A stretch of DNA of 64,000 nt from Coccinella septempunctata. Taxonomy: Eukaryota; Arthropoda; Insecta; Coleoptera; Coccinellidae. Shown here piece by piece: positions 1-10,387 of the stretch. The stretch's first letter is position 1. Each line of letters starts with the position of its first letter. The position numbers were made by a program, and so were the translations under genes. The notes beneath the pieces were generated by a model that saw only the letters and a program-made list of their open reading frames with translations, did no database searches and was not told where the DNA came from. The DNA is taken from assembly GCF_907165205.1 (NCBI RefSeq), contig NC_058196.1, forward strand, positions 7,792,501 through 7,856,500, given 5' to 3'.

Positions 1-65
1 AATGTGGGGTAGTTAATATTTGTCATGCTCTCTACTACAACCGTTGGTTATTACCATTCATAAAC

Positions 66-269
66 TTAAGCACGTCGTATATTTTTGTGTTCCACGATTT
101 TGGTGATTTTTATCACCAATTCCACTAATGCGTTCTGGTGAACGTTCGATAGATCGATAGATCTGTATGGAAAAAGATCGTTAGGTTGCAATTCGATTGG
201 CGAATTATACGAATCGACTGAGTTTTTTCTGGTGTAGTATTTGGAGCGTGTTTTCGGATACAGGGTGGC
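66..269 (-). CDS. Candidate terminal exon of an unrecognised gene
   Basis: An open frame of about 67 codons ends at a TAA at 66-68. On its upstream side, at 270-272 on the minus strand, it is preceded by a pyrimidine-rich CAG that looks like a splice acceptor, so the exon would begin at 269. The residues are charged and lysine-rich near the end, and I recognise no domain. The sequence is not related to the satellite that follows. It could be the last exon of a host gene whose other exons lie outside the window, or a chance open frame. No upstream exon is visible because the 174-bp repeat begins immediately to the right. Confidence 0.3.
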   Translation of the reverse strand, partial: ATLYPKTRSKYYTRKNSVDSYNSPIELQPNDLFPYRSIDLSNVHQNALVELVIKITKIVEHKNIRRA

Positions 270-299
270 CTGAACAAACAAATAAACCGCGATTGTTTT

Positions 300-996
300 G
301 AAGGTTGATCTAAAGGAGTTCCTCTTTAAGAATATGCACCACTTTTAACTATACGATGATTTTTCTAGGAGATATGCGTGTCAAAAGTTGATTTCGAAAA
401 TTTCCAAAAAAGATAGCGTCACTTAAAAATTCGTCAAGATCAAACGGTTCCACCGATGTCGATGAAATTTCGAGATTTATTACTAGGAGAGCTGCTCTTT
501 TGAAGTATGTATTACTTGTAGATCAACGATGATTTTTGTGGAAGTTACGCATCTCGAAAGCTGATCTTCGAAAAATTCCCAAAAAGATGGGGTCAGTTAA
601 AAATTCGTCAAGATCGAACGGTTACATCGAGGTCGATGAAATTTCGAGATTTGTCACTAAAAGAGTTGCTTTTTTAGGATATGTATAATATTCGGATCTG
701 CGATGATTTTTGTAGGAGATACGCGTGTCAAAAGTTGATTTCGAAAATTTTCAAAAAAGATGGTATCACATGAAAATTCGTCAAGATCAAACGGTTGCAC
801 CGATGTCGATGAAATTTCGAGATTTTTTACTAGGAGAGCTGCTCTTTCGAAAAATATATCACTTGTGGATCTACGATGATTCTTATAGGAGTTAAGAATC
901 TCGAAAGTTGACCTTCGAAAAATTCCCAAAAAGATGGGGTCAGTTAAATTTTTGTCAAGATCGAACGGTTACATTGAGGTCGATGAAATTTCGAGA
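300..996. repeat. 174-bp tandem repeat, about four copies, alternating monomer types
   Basis: The phrase gatgaaatttcgag recurs at 461, 635, 808 and 982, spacings of 174, 173 and 174 bp. Copies 1 and 3 share the wording caaacggtt...ccgatgtc, while copies 2 and 4 share cgaacggttac...gaggtc. The array therefore looks like two dimers of about 347 bp. It has no long open frame. It ends abruptly at about 996, where the 145-bp satellite begins with no spacer. Confidence 0.85.
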
Positions 997-1533
997 TCGA
1001 AAACTATGTGCAGTTTCAAGATTTGGTTCGAATTGATCAAACAGTTTTCAAGGAATTGATATCACACTTTGCCGAATTGACCACTGAAATCTCAATTCCT
1101 ATCTGAACTATCGAACTGAAATTCAACATGTGCATCTCAATCCGAAAACTATGTGCAGTTTCAAGATTTGGTTCGAATTGATCCAATAGTTCCTTAGGAA
1201 TTGAAATGATATTTTGCCGAATCGACTACTGAAATCTTCATTCCTATCAGAACTATCGATCTGAAATTCAACATGTGCATCTCAATTCGAAAACTATGTG
1301 CAGTTTCAAGATTTGGGTCGAATTGGTTCAACAGTTTTTGAGGAATTGATATCACACTTTGCCGAATTGACAACTGAAATCTCAATTCCTATCTGAACTA
1401 TCGAACTGAAATTCAACATGTGCATCCCATTTCGAAAACTATGTGCAGTTTCAAAATTTGGTTCGAATTGATTCAACAGTTTTCGAGGAATTAGTATCAC
1501 ACTTTGCCGAATTGACCACTGAAATCTCAATTC
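997..1533 (-). repeat. 145-bp satellite array, minus orientation
   Basis: About 3.7 monomers. The plus-orientation consensus of the family can be recognised by gatttcagtggtcaattcgg near its start, then caaagtgtgatatcaattcc, gcacatagttttcgaa and gatgcacatgttgaatttca. Here these occur as reverse complements (for example ctatgtgcagtttcaag). Monomers are 145 bp, which is not a multiple of three, so the roughly 63-74-residue open frames inside it are repeat shadows and not genes. Confidence 0.95.
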
Positions 1534-3372
1534 AAGAACTAATCTTGAAACTGCACATAGTTTTCGAAATGAGATGCATATGTTGAATTTCAGTTCGATA
1601 TTTCTGATAGGAATTGAGATTTCAGTGGTCTATTCGGCAAAGTGTGATATCAATTCCTCAAAAACTGTTGAACCAATTCGACCCAAATCTTGAAACCGCA
1701 CATAGTTTTCGAATTGAGATGCACATGTTGAATTTCAGATCGATAGTTCTGATAGGAATGAAGATTTCAGTAGTCGATTCGGCAAAATATCATTTCAATT
1801 CCTAAGGAACTATTTGATCGATTCGAACCAAATCTTGAAACTGCACATAGTTTTCGAATTGAGATGCACATGTTGAATTTCAGTTCGATAGTTCAGATAG
1901 GAATTGAGATTTCAGTGGTCTATTCGGCAAAGTGTGATATCAATTCCTCGAAAACTGTTGGTTCAATTCGAACCAAATCTTGAAACTGCACATAGTTTTC
2001 GAAATGAGATGCATATGTTGAATTTCAGTTCGATAGTGCAGATAGGAATTGAGATTTCAGTGGTCTATTCGGCAAAGTGTGATATCAATTATTCGAAAAC
2101 TGTTGGATCAATTCGAAACAAATCTTGAAACTGCACATAGTTTTCGAAATGAGATGCATATGTTGAATTTCAGTTCGATAGTTCTGATAGGAATTGAGAT
2201 TTCAGTGGTCTATTCGGCAAAGTGTGATATCAATTCCTCAAAAACTGTTGAACCAATTCGACCCAAATCTTGAAACTTCACATTGTTTTCGGATTGAGTT
2301 GCACATGTTGAATTTCAGTTCGATAGTTCTGATAGGAATGAAGATTTTTGTAGTCGATTCGGCAAAATATCATTTCAATTCCTAAGGAACTATTGGATCG
2401 ATTCGAACCAAATCTAGAAACTGCACATAGTTTTCGAATTGAGATGCACATGTTGAATTTCAGTTCGAAAGTTCAGATAGGAATTGAGATTTCAATGGTC
2501 AATTCGGCAAAGTGTGATATCAATTCCTCGAAAACTGTTGGATCAATTCGAACCGAATCTTGAAACTGCACATAGTTTTCGAATTGAGATGCACATGTTG
2601 AATTTCAGTTCGATAGTGCAGATAGGAATTGAGATTTCAGTGGTCTATTCGGCAAAGTGTGATATCAATTATTCGAAAACTGTTGGATCAATTCGAAACA
2701 AATCTTCAAACTGCACATAGTTTTCGAAATGAGATGCATATGTTGAATTTCAGTTCGATAGTTCTGATAGGAATTGAGATTTCAGTGGTCTATTCGGCAA
2801 AGTGTGATATCAATTCCTCAAGAACTGTTGAACCAATTCGACCCAAATCTTGAAACTTCACATTGTTTTCGGATTGAGTTGCACATGTTGAATTTCAGTT
2901 CGATAGTTCTGATAGGAATGAAGATTTTTGTAGTCGATTCGGCAAAATATCATTTCAATTCCTAAGGAACTATTGGATCGATTCGAACCAAATCTAGAAA
3001 CTGCACATAGTTTTCGAATTGAGATGCACATGTTGAATTTCAGTTCGATAGTTCAGATAGGAATTGAGAATTCAATGGTCAATTCGACAAAGTGTGATAT
3101 AAATTCCTCGAAAACTGTTGGATCAATTCGAACCAAATCTTGAAACTGCACATAGTTTTCGAATTGAGATGCACATGTTGAATTTCAGTTCGATAGTGCA
3201 GATAGGAATTGAGATTTCAGTGGTCTATTCGGCAAAGTGTGATATCAATTCCTCAAAAACTGTTGAACCAATTCGACCCAAATCTTGAAACTGCATATAG
3301 TTTTTGAATTGAGATGCACATGTTGAATTTCAGATCGATAGTTCTGATAGGAATGAAGATTTCAGTAGTCGA
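1534..3372 (+). repeat. 145-bp satellite array, plus orientation, 4-monomer periodicity
   Basis: About 12.7 monomers in the opposite orientation to the preceding block. Two monomer classes alternate. One carries caattcggcaaagtgtgat and the other cgattcggcaaaatatcattt followed by cctaaggaacta. Matching variants recur every 580 bp (1904/2484, 2049/2629, 2194/2774), which is a four-monomer higher-order repeat. The array ends at about 3372 in mid-monomer against the 3' flank of the ankyrin gene. Confidence 0.95.
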
Positions 3373-3587
3373 GAGTTAACTTTCATTAAAATTGGAATTT
3401 TCAGAATGTGCATTAATTTTTTACGCAGTGTATTTTAACGATGAATTTATTAACAGAAAAAAAGCATTCTTTAAATCGATATATACATTAATATAAACAC
3501 AATTATTATTTACAATCCTCTCATATGGGAACTTGGTCGAATAATTGGTAAACCGATTGTGGTGAAATCCTTCCTTTCTGAATATAT
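3373..3587 (-). pseudogene. 3' end and 3' flank of ankyrin gene copy 1, severed by the errantivirus
   Basis: This stretch, read on the minus strand, continues the gene body that resumes at 10915. The proof is the uninterrupted copy at 45471-45718, where the same two pieces are contiguous. The original reading frame continues from 3587 to a TAA at 3510-3512, and an AATAAA-type signal follows at about 3444-3450. The piece ends at ATAT (3584-3587), half of the 4-bp target duplication. In its present context it is downstream of an inverted-orientation LTR and is cut off from its own exon by 7.3 kb. Confidence 0.8.
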
Positions 3588-3868
3588 AATTATGATTTTC
3601 GATCCGCAAACTCTGTTTTTAAAAAGAATTTTATTCTTTCAATTATAAATCACAATTTTGAAAAACTAAATGACTTTATAATTGGACAGAGCGGAAAGGA
3701 GTTACAAACAGAATGAATTCTAAAATGGAACTAACTAGAGTTGTGTCTCTTTTCACATGGAAACCTGGATTCTGGAAGAATCCGAGTCATCACTTTCTTC
3801 TCGCACTAACACTTTCCGCGAAGACGAAGCTGGCGTCAGCGTTCCAGTACGAGGAGCATCTCGTAATA
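3588..3868 (-). repeat. Errantivirus 3' LTR
   Basis: This 281-bp direct repeat corresponds position for position to 10634-10914 (offset 7,046), and I see no difference between them. In element orientation it starts TATTACGAG, immediately after the polypurine tract, and ends CATAATT. It contains no TG..CA ends, as is common in this branch of gypsy elements. Confidence 0.95.
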
Positions 3869-3880
3869 CTTTCCCCCTTA
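3869..3880 (-). promoter_or_regulatory. Polypurine tract of the errantivirus
   Basis: On the minus strand the bases read taagggggaaag directly before the LTR start. This purine run overlaps the env stop codon (3878-3880), so env ends where plus-strand priming begins. The position and composition are those expected of a retroviral polypurine tract. Confidence 0.85.
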
Positions 3881-5468
3881 AGAGATAACGTCTCTGTTAT
3901 CTGCTGGGTGGCCTTGGGTGATGTCTTCCATTTCTACGTGTATGATTTTCCTTGGACTGTAGATTAACTCGGAGATCCTTGTTTTGTTCTTTATAACGAA
4001 GATGATTCCAAGAATTGTGAAACAGCACAATATCACACTTGTAGACTGGTGAATGACCTGAGTTATTGGATGTAGGTACATGGGCTGGTCTGAAAGTTTT
4101 TCTGCTTCTTGAAGGATTGAAGTTGGTTCTTTCAGATGCCTCAGGTGAAATTCAATTTTGTGGGTGGAGTTCAATGAAATTTTCGAAATGTTTTTGGCAG
4201 TTATTTCGAAAATTGGAACTGTGTCATCGTAGATGGATTCTTCAATAATAATTCGGCAGGTGGAACTTAGAAGGTTGATTCCCTGGATTGATTTCCTGGA
4301 TAGAATTCCATGGCAGTCTTCTAGTACTGTTTTGTTCTTTTTGAAGAGGGTCAGGAGCTGGTGATTCTTCAGCGGGTGGATGATGTTGAAGTCGTTGTTC
4401 ACTAGTGTTGTTTGGCATCGATCTGGGGTTGACAGAATGCATGCTTCCTTGGTAGGCTGTTGAAGGCAAAGCACCATCGAACTTCCCAATGTTGATTTGC
4501 ATATTTCATTGGTCCAATATTCCTCGTTGTTGTTTTTGATGGAATACGTCCTTGGCGGGATCACAGCAATATCTTGGGTATTGGGTACAGGGTAGATTCG
4601 GGAATATGAAGCAATTACTCGTTTGAGAATTGGGATTTTGAGAAGGAATGTGATAGTTTCCTCCGTTCCAATGACAGACATTTTTGCATATTCGATTATT
4701 TTGAAAAGATGAACATGATCAATTGGTGATAGTTGCTGTGTCTTATAAATTTTTTCAAGATATGTCCCGATGGAATAAAGTTCTTCAACTTTAATGACTT
4801 CTAAATTTGGAATTTCTCTCATTGTAAAACTTATAGTCCTTTCTAGCATTAAAAAAGTGTTCAAGAGTGCTTGGGACTGAAGCATTTGGTATTCTACAAT
4901 GATTCGAAATCCTTCGGTAGTTTCAATATTCTGGAATAATGCTTTAGTATGAATAATATTTTCGTTTAGCAGAGCCAAATCTTCTGAATATCTTTTTGAC
5001 AAATGATTAGCAAAAGAAGTTAATTTATTTATCCTTTCGATTTCGGAAGATTTGCTGTTGTGAAGGCTTTCTAAATTTTCGTTAATAGTTTTCAGATCAT
5101 CATCGTCTAGGTTACCTGTAATGAATTTAATACCTTTTCCGATGAAATTAGCCAAACCTCTTCTAACTTTTCTATTGACAAATTTTCGTAAGATTTGTTC
5201 GATTTGATCCAAATTCAAACTCAATTGGTGAAAAAGTCGACGGGGTAATTCATCGAATGTTTGGTCTTTCTGAAGGTCATTAAAATTATCGTTCAACTGA
5301 TCGAAATTGTCTTGCAAATTGGTAATATTTATGAAGAAAAGAAAATTATGGTAATGATCAAGAATTTTGGCATGACTCAAAGGTTCTTCAAAGTATCCAT
5401 TACTTTTTATTTCGTGGACCTGAAGGGCCTGGTTTGTTTGGGTCTGAATCAGGAGGATCAGCAGTATC
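3878..5468 (-). CDS. env: Errantivirus Env glycoprotein (second exon)
   Basis: Env is the membrane-fusion glycoprotein that lets errantiviruses form enveloped particles. The open frame runs to 3878 and is fully open from the splice acceptor AG at 5469-5470. Without a splice only a TTG start at 5380 would be available. Numbered from that TTG, a basic furin-type site RKVRR lies at about residues 70-74, followed by a glycine-rich fusion-peptide-like stretch (GLANFIGKG...) as in gypsy-family Env. Heptad-like Asn/Leu-rich sequence lies on both sides of the site. A transmembrane segment lies at about 446-464, with a cytoplasmic tail of about 36 residues. The exon's first codons, which overlap the end of pol in another frame, encode a strongly hydrophobic signal-peptide-like stretch. 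No stops or frameshifts are seen. Confidence 0.9.
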
Positions 5469-8400
5469 CTGAAAAGAACAAACGTTTTTTCTTAGTTTTT
5501 TGACTTTTTGTATGTGCGCTGTTGTTTCTCTTGATTTTGTAGTTAGACCACTTATTTTGTTTTGTTGTTGCTGTTCAACAATAATTTTTTCGAAGGGTGG
5601 ATCCGTTTTTCTCGGTCTGTTTCGTTCGACGTAAACTTCTGCTTGCTCTAAATTTGGAGGGTCATTTCGCTTTTCGTTCAGCTTGTTTAATGTTTTCTGA
5701 GCTTTGTTTTTATTTCGTTCGTAAATATGGTCAAAAAATGGCAAAATTTCCTGTTTTCGTTTTTCGTTATACTGCTCATAAATAGTCATATTCAAATCAA
5801 ATTCTGGTAATTTGTCGTATGGACCATAAAGTAAATGAAAAGGTGAATAACCAGTCGCTGAATGTATCGATTGATTATAAATTAATGTTGCTGTAATCAT
5901 GAGATTAGCTGGATTTTCATTTGGGTTTTTCAATTTGAGAATTCTGAGTTTTTCCAAAATTGTTGAATGGAATCGTTCAATTGGAGAATTTGAGCTCGGA
6001 TTGTTCACTGTTGTAAAATGTAGATTGATTTTGTTCAATTTACAATACTCTGTGAAAGTCTTGTTCTGAAATTCTCGTCCTTCGTCACAAACAATCTTTT
6101 GTGGAATATTGTGATGTGAAAAATAATGACGTAATTTATTGAGAATTGTTAAAGCAGTGCCGTCTTTTAAAAGGTATGATTGCGCGTATTTTGAAAATAA
6201 ATCAATTATTGTTAAAAACTTCGAATTTTGAAAAGAAAATGTATCAATGTGGATTACTTCGAAAGGTCGCTTAGCTAGGAGGGGACCTGAAAATTTCAAT
6301 TTATAAGGGTTTCTCTCGTATTTTGATTTAAGGCATAATTCGCATTTATTTATGATTTCTGTGATTTTATTCCTCATTTTTGGCCAATAGTATTTTTTCG
6401 ATAATTGATTAAATGTTTCTGAAATACCATTATGGTTTTTATCATGATATTCTGAAATGATTTCGACTTGATTTTCTTCACAAGGTACATCTAATAAAAG
6501 GGTGTTGCTTATATAAAGTTTCACGGAGTAATTGAAGGATTCTTTGCAAAATCTGATGAAAGGGAGTCGTAATTTATTATCTCTGAAAAATATTCCGTAA
6601 GATTCATTCGGTCTAAAAATTTCTTTGAAAAAAGTTGAAAAATCATTTTCCATGAAATTTTGTCTTATTGTTATGTTGTAAGTATTTTTCTGAAAATTTT
6701 TTGTGAATTTTAAATTGTATTGTTCGCCAATATTTAGAATAATTCTATTCGGATATATATTCACAGAAGATTCCGTGATTGGAATAACTTTTCCATTGTC
6801 TTCTTGAGTTGAATGAATGGTGGCATTAGAATCATTATTATTTGCTTCATGTTGATGATTGGGATCATCGTTATTTTGACGATTGTCTGGGGGGTTCAAA
6901 ATATTTTCAAGTTCTTCATCACTAAGTACCGGAAGATCATTAATATTAGGTAAAATTGAGGAAACTTCTATATTTAGGTCATTTTCTGATAATAAAGAGT
7001 CTTCATTTTCTCTGTTATTGATTTCAATTCGCGATAGGGCATCCGCAACTTTATTTTCTTTTCCTTTTTTATGAATTATGTTGAAATCAAATTCATCAAG
7101 TTTCAATTTCCATCTTATGAGCCTGGAATTAGGTTCTTTTATTTTATAAAGCCAAACAAGGGGATTATGATCAGTTTCTATTATGAAATTTTGTCCGTAG
7201 AGGTATGGTCGAAAATGTTTTGTTGAATCTAAAATTGAGAGGAGTTCTTTTTCTATGGTTGAATAATTTTTTTCGGCTGAATTTAGGGTTCTTGAATAAT
7301 AGGCAACTGGGCGGTTGTCTTGTGATAATACACTTCCAATTGCAACATTTGAAGCATCTGTTGTTAATTTAAATGTTTTTTCAAAATCTGGATAAGCTAA
7401 TATCGGAGCATTTGTCAATAATTCTTTACATAATTGAAAAGCATTTACATAGTCGGGATCATCAATTTTAATTTTCGCTCCTTTCTTAAGGCATTTGGTC
7501 ATGGGAGAAACTATGTGAGCAAAATTTTGAATGAATCGTCTGTAATAACCTATTAATCCTAAAAATGATTTGATTTCTTTCACTGTGCGTGGAATAGGGT
7601 ACTTTTCAACAGCTTTCAGTTTAGAGGGATTCGGAGATATTCCGTCAGGAGTTATTAAGTGTCCTAAGAATTCGACTTTTTTACTCAAAAATTCACATTT
7701 GTCAAGTTCAATTTTGAGGTTGAATTCTCTAATTTTTTCAAAAATTAATTTCAAATGGCAAATATGTTCTTGTAACGATTTTGAAAATACGACAATGTCA
7801 TCCATGTAAACGAAACAAAACTTATGAAGATATTCTTTAAGTACAATGTCCATTACGCGTTGAAATGTACTGGGTCCATTTTTCAATCCGTAGGGCATAC
7901 GAAGATATTCGTAGTGGCCATTATTCACGGTGAATGCAGTTTTTTCTATTGATTCCTCGTCCATTTCGATTTGGTGAAAGGCTTTTGCCATATCGAGTGT
8001 CGAAAAATAGCAACTTTTTCCTAAATTATCCAAAATTTCTTCTATTCGCGGGAGCGGATATTTATCCTCAATGGTTTTTTCATTTAAACGGCGATAATCA
8101 ATGACCATACGATATTTCTTTTGGCCGGAAGCATCTTTCTTTTTGTCTACAATCCAAACTGGAGCACTGTAGGGTGAAATAGATGGACGAATGATATTAT
8201 CATCTAAAAGTTTTTGAATTTGTTCTTGAATAATCTTTTTCATGCTGTGAGGGTGTCTGAAAGATTTAACGTGAACGGGTTCTTCATCTTTTGTTCTTAT
8301 TTTATGCTTGACAGTATTGCTAAAAGATAGATCGCAGTTTTCGTTATAGAAAATATTTTTGAATTTACTACAAAGTTTCAAAATTTCTCGTTTTTCTTCA

Positions 8401-9083
8401 GAATTCATGTGTTGCGTACGAATATTTTTTGAAAGTTTTAATTTAGAATTTTCAATTTGAGGAGCACATATTTCTGTTTCAGATATTGATTTCACGGGTA
8501 TTCTTTCCGAAAAGTTAATCTCTAAATTCCCGTTAATTGATTCTGAAATAGGAATTAGGCAAATACCATTTTTTGCTCGTGCTATACATTCTGGTGTTGA
8601 GAATTTTTTAAAATTAATTTCGGGTAGTAAAACGTCACCATTTTCTAGGGATACTGGAATTTTAACAAATTTTCTTGCTATAGTTTTATTTGGTTTAAGT
8701 TTATTCGTGGAGTACTCGAGGTTGAAAGGTATTTTCAAATTTTTCATTTCCAAAATGTGGTTTTGATAGTCAATCTTTGCACCTAATTTTTGCAAATCGG
8801 ATGTTCCTAATAAAGCATCGAAATTTTTATGCCAGTCGACAACATGTAAATGAATATTGTCGAGGATTCCTAATTCGTAAAACATTGGAATATTGATGTT
8901 ATCATCAGCGTTAATTGTATTTCCTAATCCGGACACACTGAATTTTTCTTTGAACAAAAATTGGAAAAATTTCTCAAATGCTGGTTTTCTATTAATGACT
9001 GAATTTGTGGCACCCGAGTCTATTAAAATTTTCAAATTTATTTTTGGAAGATAAATATAAGGAAGTTTTGATTTTATTTTCAA
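5400..9083 (-). CDS. pol: Errantivirus Pol polyprotein (PR-RT-RNaseH-IN)
   Basis: An unbroken frame of 1,227 codons counted from a TTG. The frame is actually open further upstream into gag, and expression is probably by -1 frameshifting and not by starting here. Domains in order: aspartic protease with IDSGATNS at about residues 21-28; reverse transcriptase with YMDD at about 425-428; RNase H with TTDASN at about 573-578 and a late ADALSR motif; integrase with an H-H-C-C zinc site, then D (HIDTF), D (CDEGREF, about 1000) and E (IERFHS, about 1035). A basic, proline-rich tail follows. All catalytic residues I looked for are present. The last 70 bp overlap the env second exon. Confidence 0.95.
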   Translation of the reverse strand: MKIKSKLPYIYLPKINLKILIDSGATNSVINRKPAFEKFFQFLFKEKFSVSGLGNTINADDNINIPMFYELGILDNIHLHVVDWHKNFDALLGTSDLQKLGAKIDYQNHILEMKNLKIPFNLEYSTNKLKPNKTIARKFVKIPVSLENGDVLLPEINFKKFSTPECIARAKNGICLIPISESINGNLEINFSERIPVKSISETEICAPQIENSKLKLSKNIRTQHMNSEEKREILKLCSKFKNIFYNENCDLSFSNTVKHKIRTKDEEPVHVKSFRHPHSMKKIIQEQIQKLLDDNIIRPSISPYSAPVWIVDKKKDASGQKKYRMVIDYRRLNEKTIEDKYPLPRIEEILDNLGKSCYFSTLDMAKAFHQIEMDEESIEKTAFTVNNGHYEYLRMPYGLKNGPSTFQRVMDIVLKEYLHKFCFVYMDDIVVFSKSLQEHICHLKLIFEKIREFNLKIELDKCEFLSKKVEFLGHLITPDGISPNPSKLKAVEKYPIPRTVKEIKSFLGLIGYYRRFIQNFAHIVSPMTKCLKKGAKIKIDDPDYVNAFQLCKELLTNAPILAYPDFEKTFKLTTDASNVAIGSVLSQDNRPVAYYSRTLNSAEKNYSTIEKELLSILDSTKHFRPYLYGQNFIIETDHNPLVWLYKIKEPNSRLIRWKLKLDEFDFNIIHKKGKENKVADALSRIEINNRENEDSLLSENDLNIEVSSILPNINDLPVLSDEELENILNPPDNRQNNDDPNHQHEANNNDSNATIHSTQEDNGKVIPITESSVNIYPNRIILNIGEQYNLKFTKNFQKNTYNITIRQNFMENDFSTFFKEIFRPNESYGIFFRDNKLRLPFIRFCKESFNYSVKLYISNTLLLDVPCEENQVEIISEYHDKNHNGISETFNQLSKKYYWPKMRNKITEIINKCELCLKSKYERNPYKLKFSGPLLAKRPFEVIHIDTFSFQNSKFLTIIDLFSKYAQSYLLKDGTALTILNKLRHYFSHHNIPQKIVCDEGREFQNKTFTEYCKLNKINLHFTTVNNPSSNSPIERFHSTILEKLRILKLKNPNENPANLMITATLIYNQSIHSATGYSPFHLLYGPYDKLPEFDLNMTIYEQYNEKRKQEILPFFDHIYERNKNKAQKTLNKLNEKRNDPPNLEQAEVYVERNRPRKTDPPFEKIIVEQQQQNKISGLTTKSRETTAHIQKVKKLRKNVCSFQDTADPPDSDPNKPGPSGPRNKK
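5466..5482 (-). promoter_or_regulatory. Probable env splice acceptor inside pol
   Basis: On the minus strand the sequence tgttcttttcag is a pyrimidine tract ending in AG at 5470-5469. Joining the exon that starts at 5468 to the leader donor at 10439 keeps the env frame: exon 1 contributes 14 nt and the phase matches. This explains why env has no ATG of its own near its N-terminus. A spliced subgenomic env mRNA is established for gypsy-type errantiviruses. Confidence 0.7.
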
Positions 9084-9094
9084 GGAATTGAGAT

Positions 9095-10387
9095 CTAAGT
9101 TCCTAGGGTTTCTGGAGGAGCTTCTTGAAAATTTTCATCCATTTCGTAATAATAATTCTCATCTTCTTCGGAAAAATTCATAACATTTTCTTCAGAATGT
9201 TCGGGTTCGTAAGATTCAGCTTCATGATCGATTACATCATCGGGTTTGAATTGTACGTTGAATAATTGTTTTTGTGGGAATTTCGAATTTCTGGTAGAAA
9301 TCGACATAGGCGTCGGTTTTGTATTTCTGGTCGAAATTGACATTGGTGTCGGTTCTGGATTCGATTTATAGATACTTGACCCTGGTTTAGTACCAAAAAC
9401 TTCTTGATTTGTGAAAAATTTCTGATTATTTCTCAAAGGTTGATTATTTGGAAAAACAATGTTTGGTAAGTTTTGATTAGAGTTGCTATTGGAAAATCTT
9501 GTTGGTAAATTTTGATTGAAACTGTTATTAGAAAATCTAGGTAAATGATCATTATAATTTTGATTCTGTTTGAAATGAGGTTGTGCCAAAGGCTTCTTGG
9601 TTTCTTGGGATTTACGAAGAAATTCGGAATATTCCCATTCTTGTTTCCTGTTGTCATAAAATTTACATTTATTGATGCATTCTTCTAAGCTCTTCAACTC
9701 GAAGTTGCTTATATAGGATCTATAAGGTTCGAGTAATCCTGCTTGGAATGTTTTTAGTGACAATTTCTCTGCTTCGCATTTTTTATAAGTTAATAGATTT
9801 TGGTCTTGTATATTCAAAGAGAGGTGTTGTAAGAGATCACTCAGAGTTTTTGAAATTCGGCAATAATAATCTAAATAATTTTCGTGTCTTTTTTGGACGC
9901 ATTGTGAAACCGCAGCAATTAATAGTTCTTCGTTCCTTTGATCTCCGTATCTCTGAAGGAGAGCACGTCTGATCGAAGGCCAATCCGTCGCATTTTGGAA
10001 GGAGATGAAGTCTCGTGCTTCATTTAAGATTTTCGAACGGATCGAAAAATTCAAGCAAAATTCGAGATCGGTTGTTAGTCGGCCACGTAAATGTAAGACT
10101 AAATTATCTACCTCGTTTATGAAAATTGATAAATTTTTACCCGGTGAAAATTCTGGAATAGAATTAAGTAATAATTGGATGTCTTGTCTAGACATAGGGT
10201 CGGCTACTGTTGGGAGTGTTGGGGTGTTAGAAGAGTTTTGATTCATTTCGTTATTGAAATTTCTAATAGGATACGGCCGAAATCGATTATTCCTAAGTAA
10301 ACGTTCTTGAATATTATGAGAATTCAAAGATTCTAAAATTTCTGGCTCTTCAGCAATTATCTCTAATTGATGAGATGAGTCTGTCAT
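9095..10387 (-). CDS. gag: Errantivirus Gag
   Basis: 430 codons from an ATG at 10387. This is the structural capsid polyprotein. The central part (about residues 70-250, with WPSIRRALLQRYGD and the ENYLDYYCRI region) has the look of the gypsy-type capsid domain. The C-terminal third is Asn/Gln/Phe-rich with a short duplicated phrase PTPMSISTRN, and the end is acidic. I see no CCHC zinc knuckle, which is usual for this branch. The frame is intact. A slippery heptamer, A AAT TTT, lies at 9134-9128 in gag frame near its 3' end, and the pol frame opens just upstream of it. Confidence 0.85.
   Translation of the reverse strand: MTDSSHQLEIIAEEPEILESLNSHNIQERLLRNNRFRPYPIRNFNNEMNQNSSNTPTLPTVADPMSRQDIQLLLNSIPEFSPGKNLSIFINEVDNLVLHLRGRLTTDLEFCLNFSIRSKILNEARDFISFQNATDWPSIRRALLQRYGDQRNEELLIAAVSQCVQKRHENYLDYYCRISKTLSDLLQHLSLNIQDQNLLTYKKCEAEKLSLKTFQAGLLEPYRSYISNFELKSLEECINKCKFYDNRKQEWEYSEFLRKSQETKKPLAQPHFKQNQNYNDHLPRFSNNSFNQNLPTRFSNSNSNQNLPNIVFPNNQPLRNNQKFFTNQEVFGTKPGSSIYKSNPEPTPMSISTRNTKPTPMSISTRNSKFPQKQLFNVQFKPDDVIDHEAESYEPEHSEENVMNFSEEDENYYYEMDENFQEAPPETLGT
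9128..9134 (-). promoter_or_regulatory. Candidate -1 ribosomal frameshift site of the errantivirus
   Basis: In gag frame the codons are GAA AAT TTT, giving the heptamer A AAT TTT, which fits the X XXY YYZ rule. The -1 frame has a TGA immediately upstream and is then open from the heptamer straight into the protease. An imperfect 8-bp stem (aagctcct with aggaactt, one mismatch) follows within 8-10 nt. The placement supports programmed frameshifting, though the stem is weak. Confidence 0.6.

Noticed and set aside
1194..2965. Dozens of open frames of 60-82 codons with nearly the same peptide in all satellite arrays
   Set aside because: They start at TTG or other non-ATG codons, recur every 145 bp, overlap one another, and 145 is not a multiple of three, so no protein repeat can run through the array. 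They are frame shadows of the monomer.
997..3372. CENP-B-box-like motif in the 145-bp monomer
   Set aside because: I looked for the ttcg....cggg pattern in the consensus and found no convincing match, so a centromeric role is not claimed.
3713..3967. Open frame of 84 codons on the plus strand at 3713-3967
   Set aside because: It lies across the LTR and the antisense of env. It is a shadow of the errantivirus.
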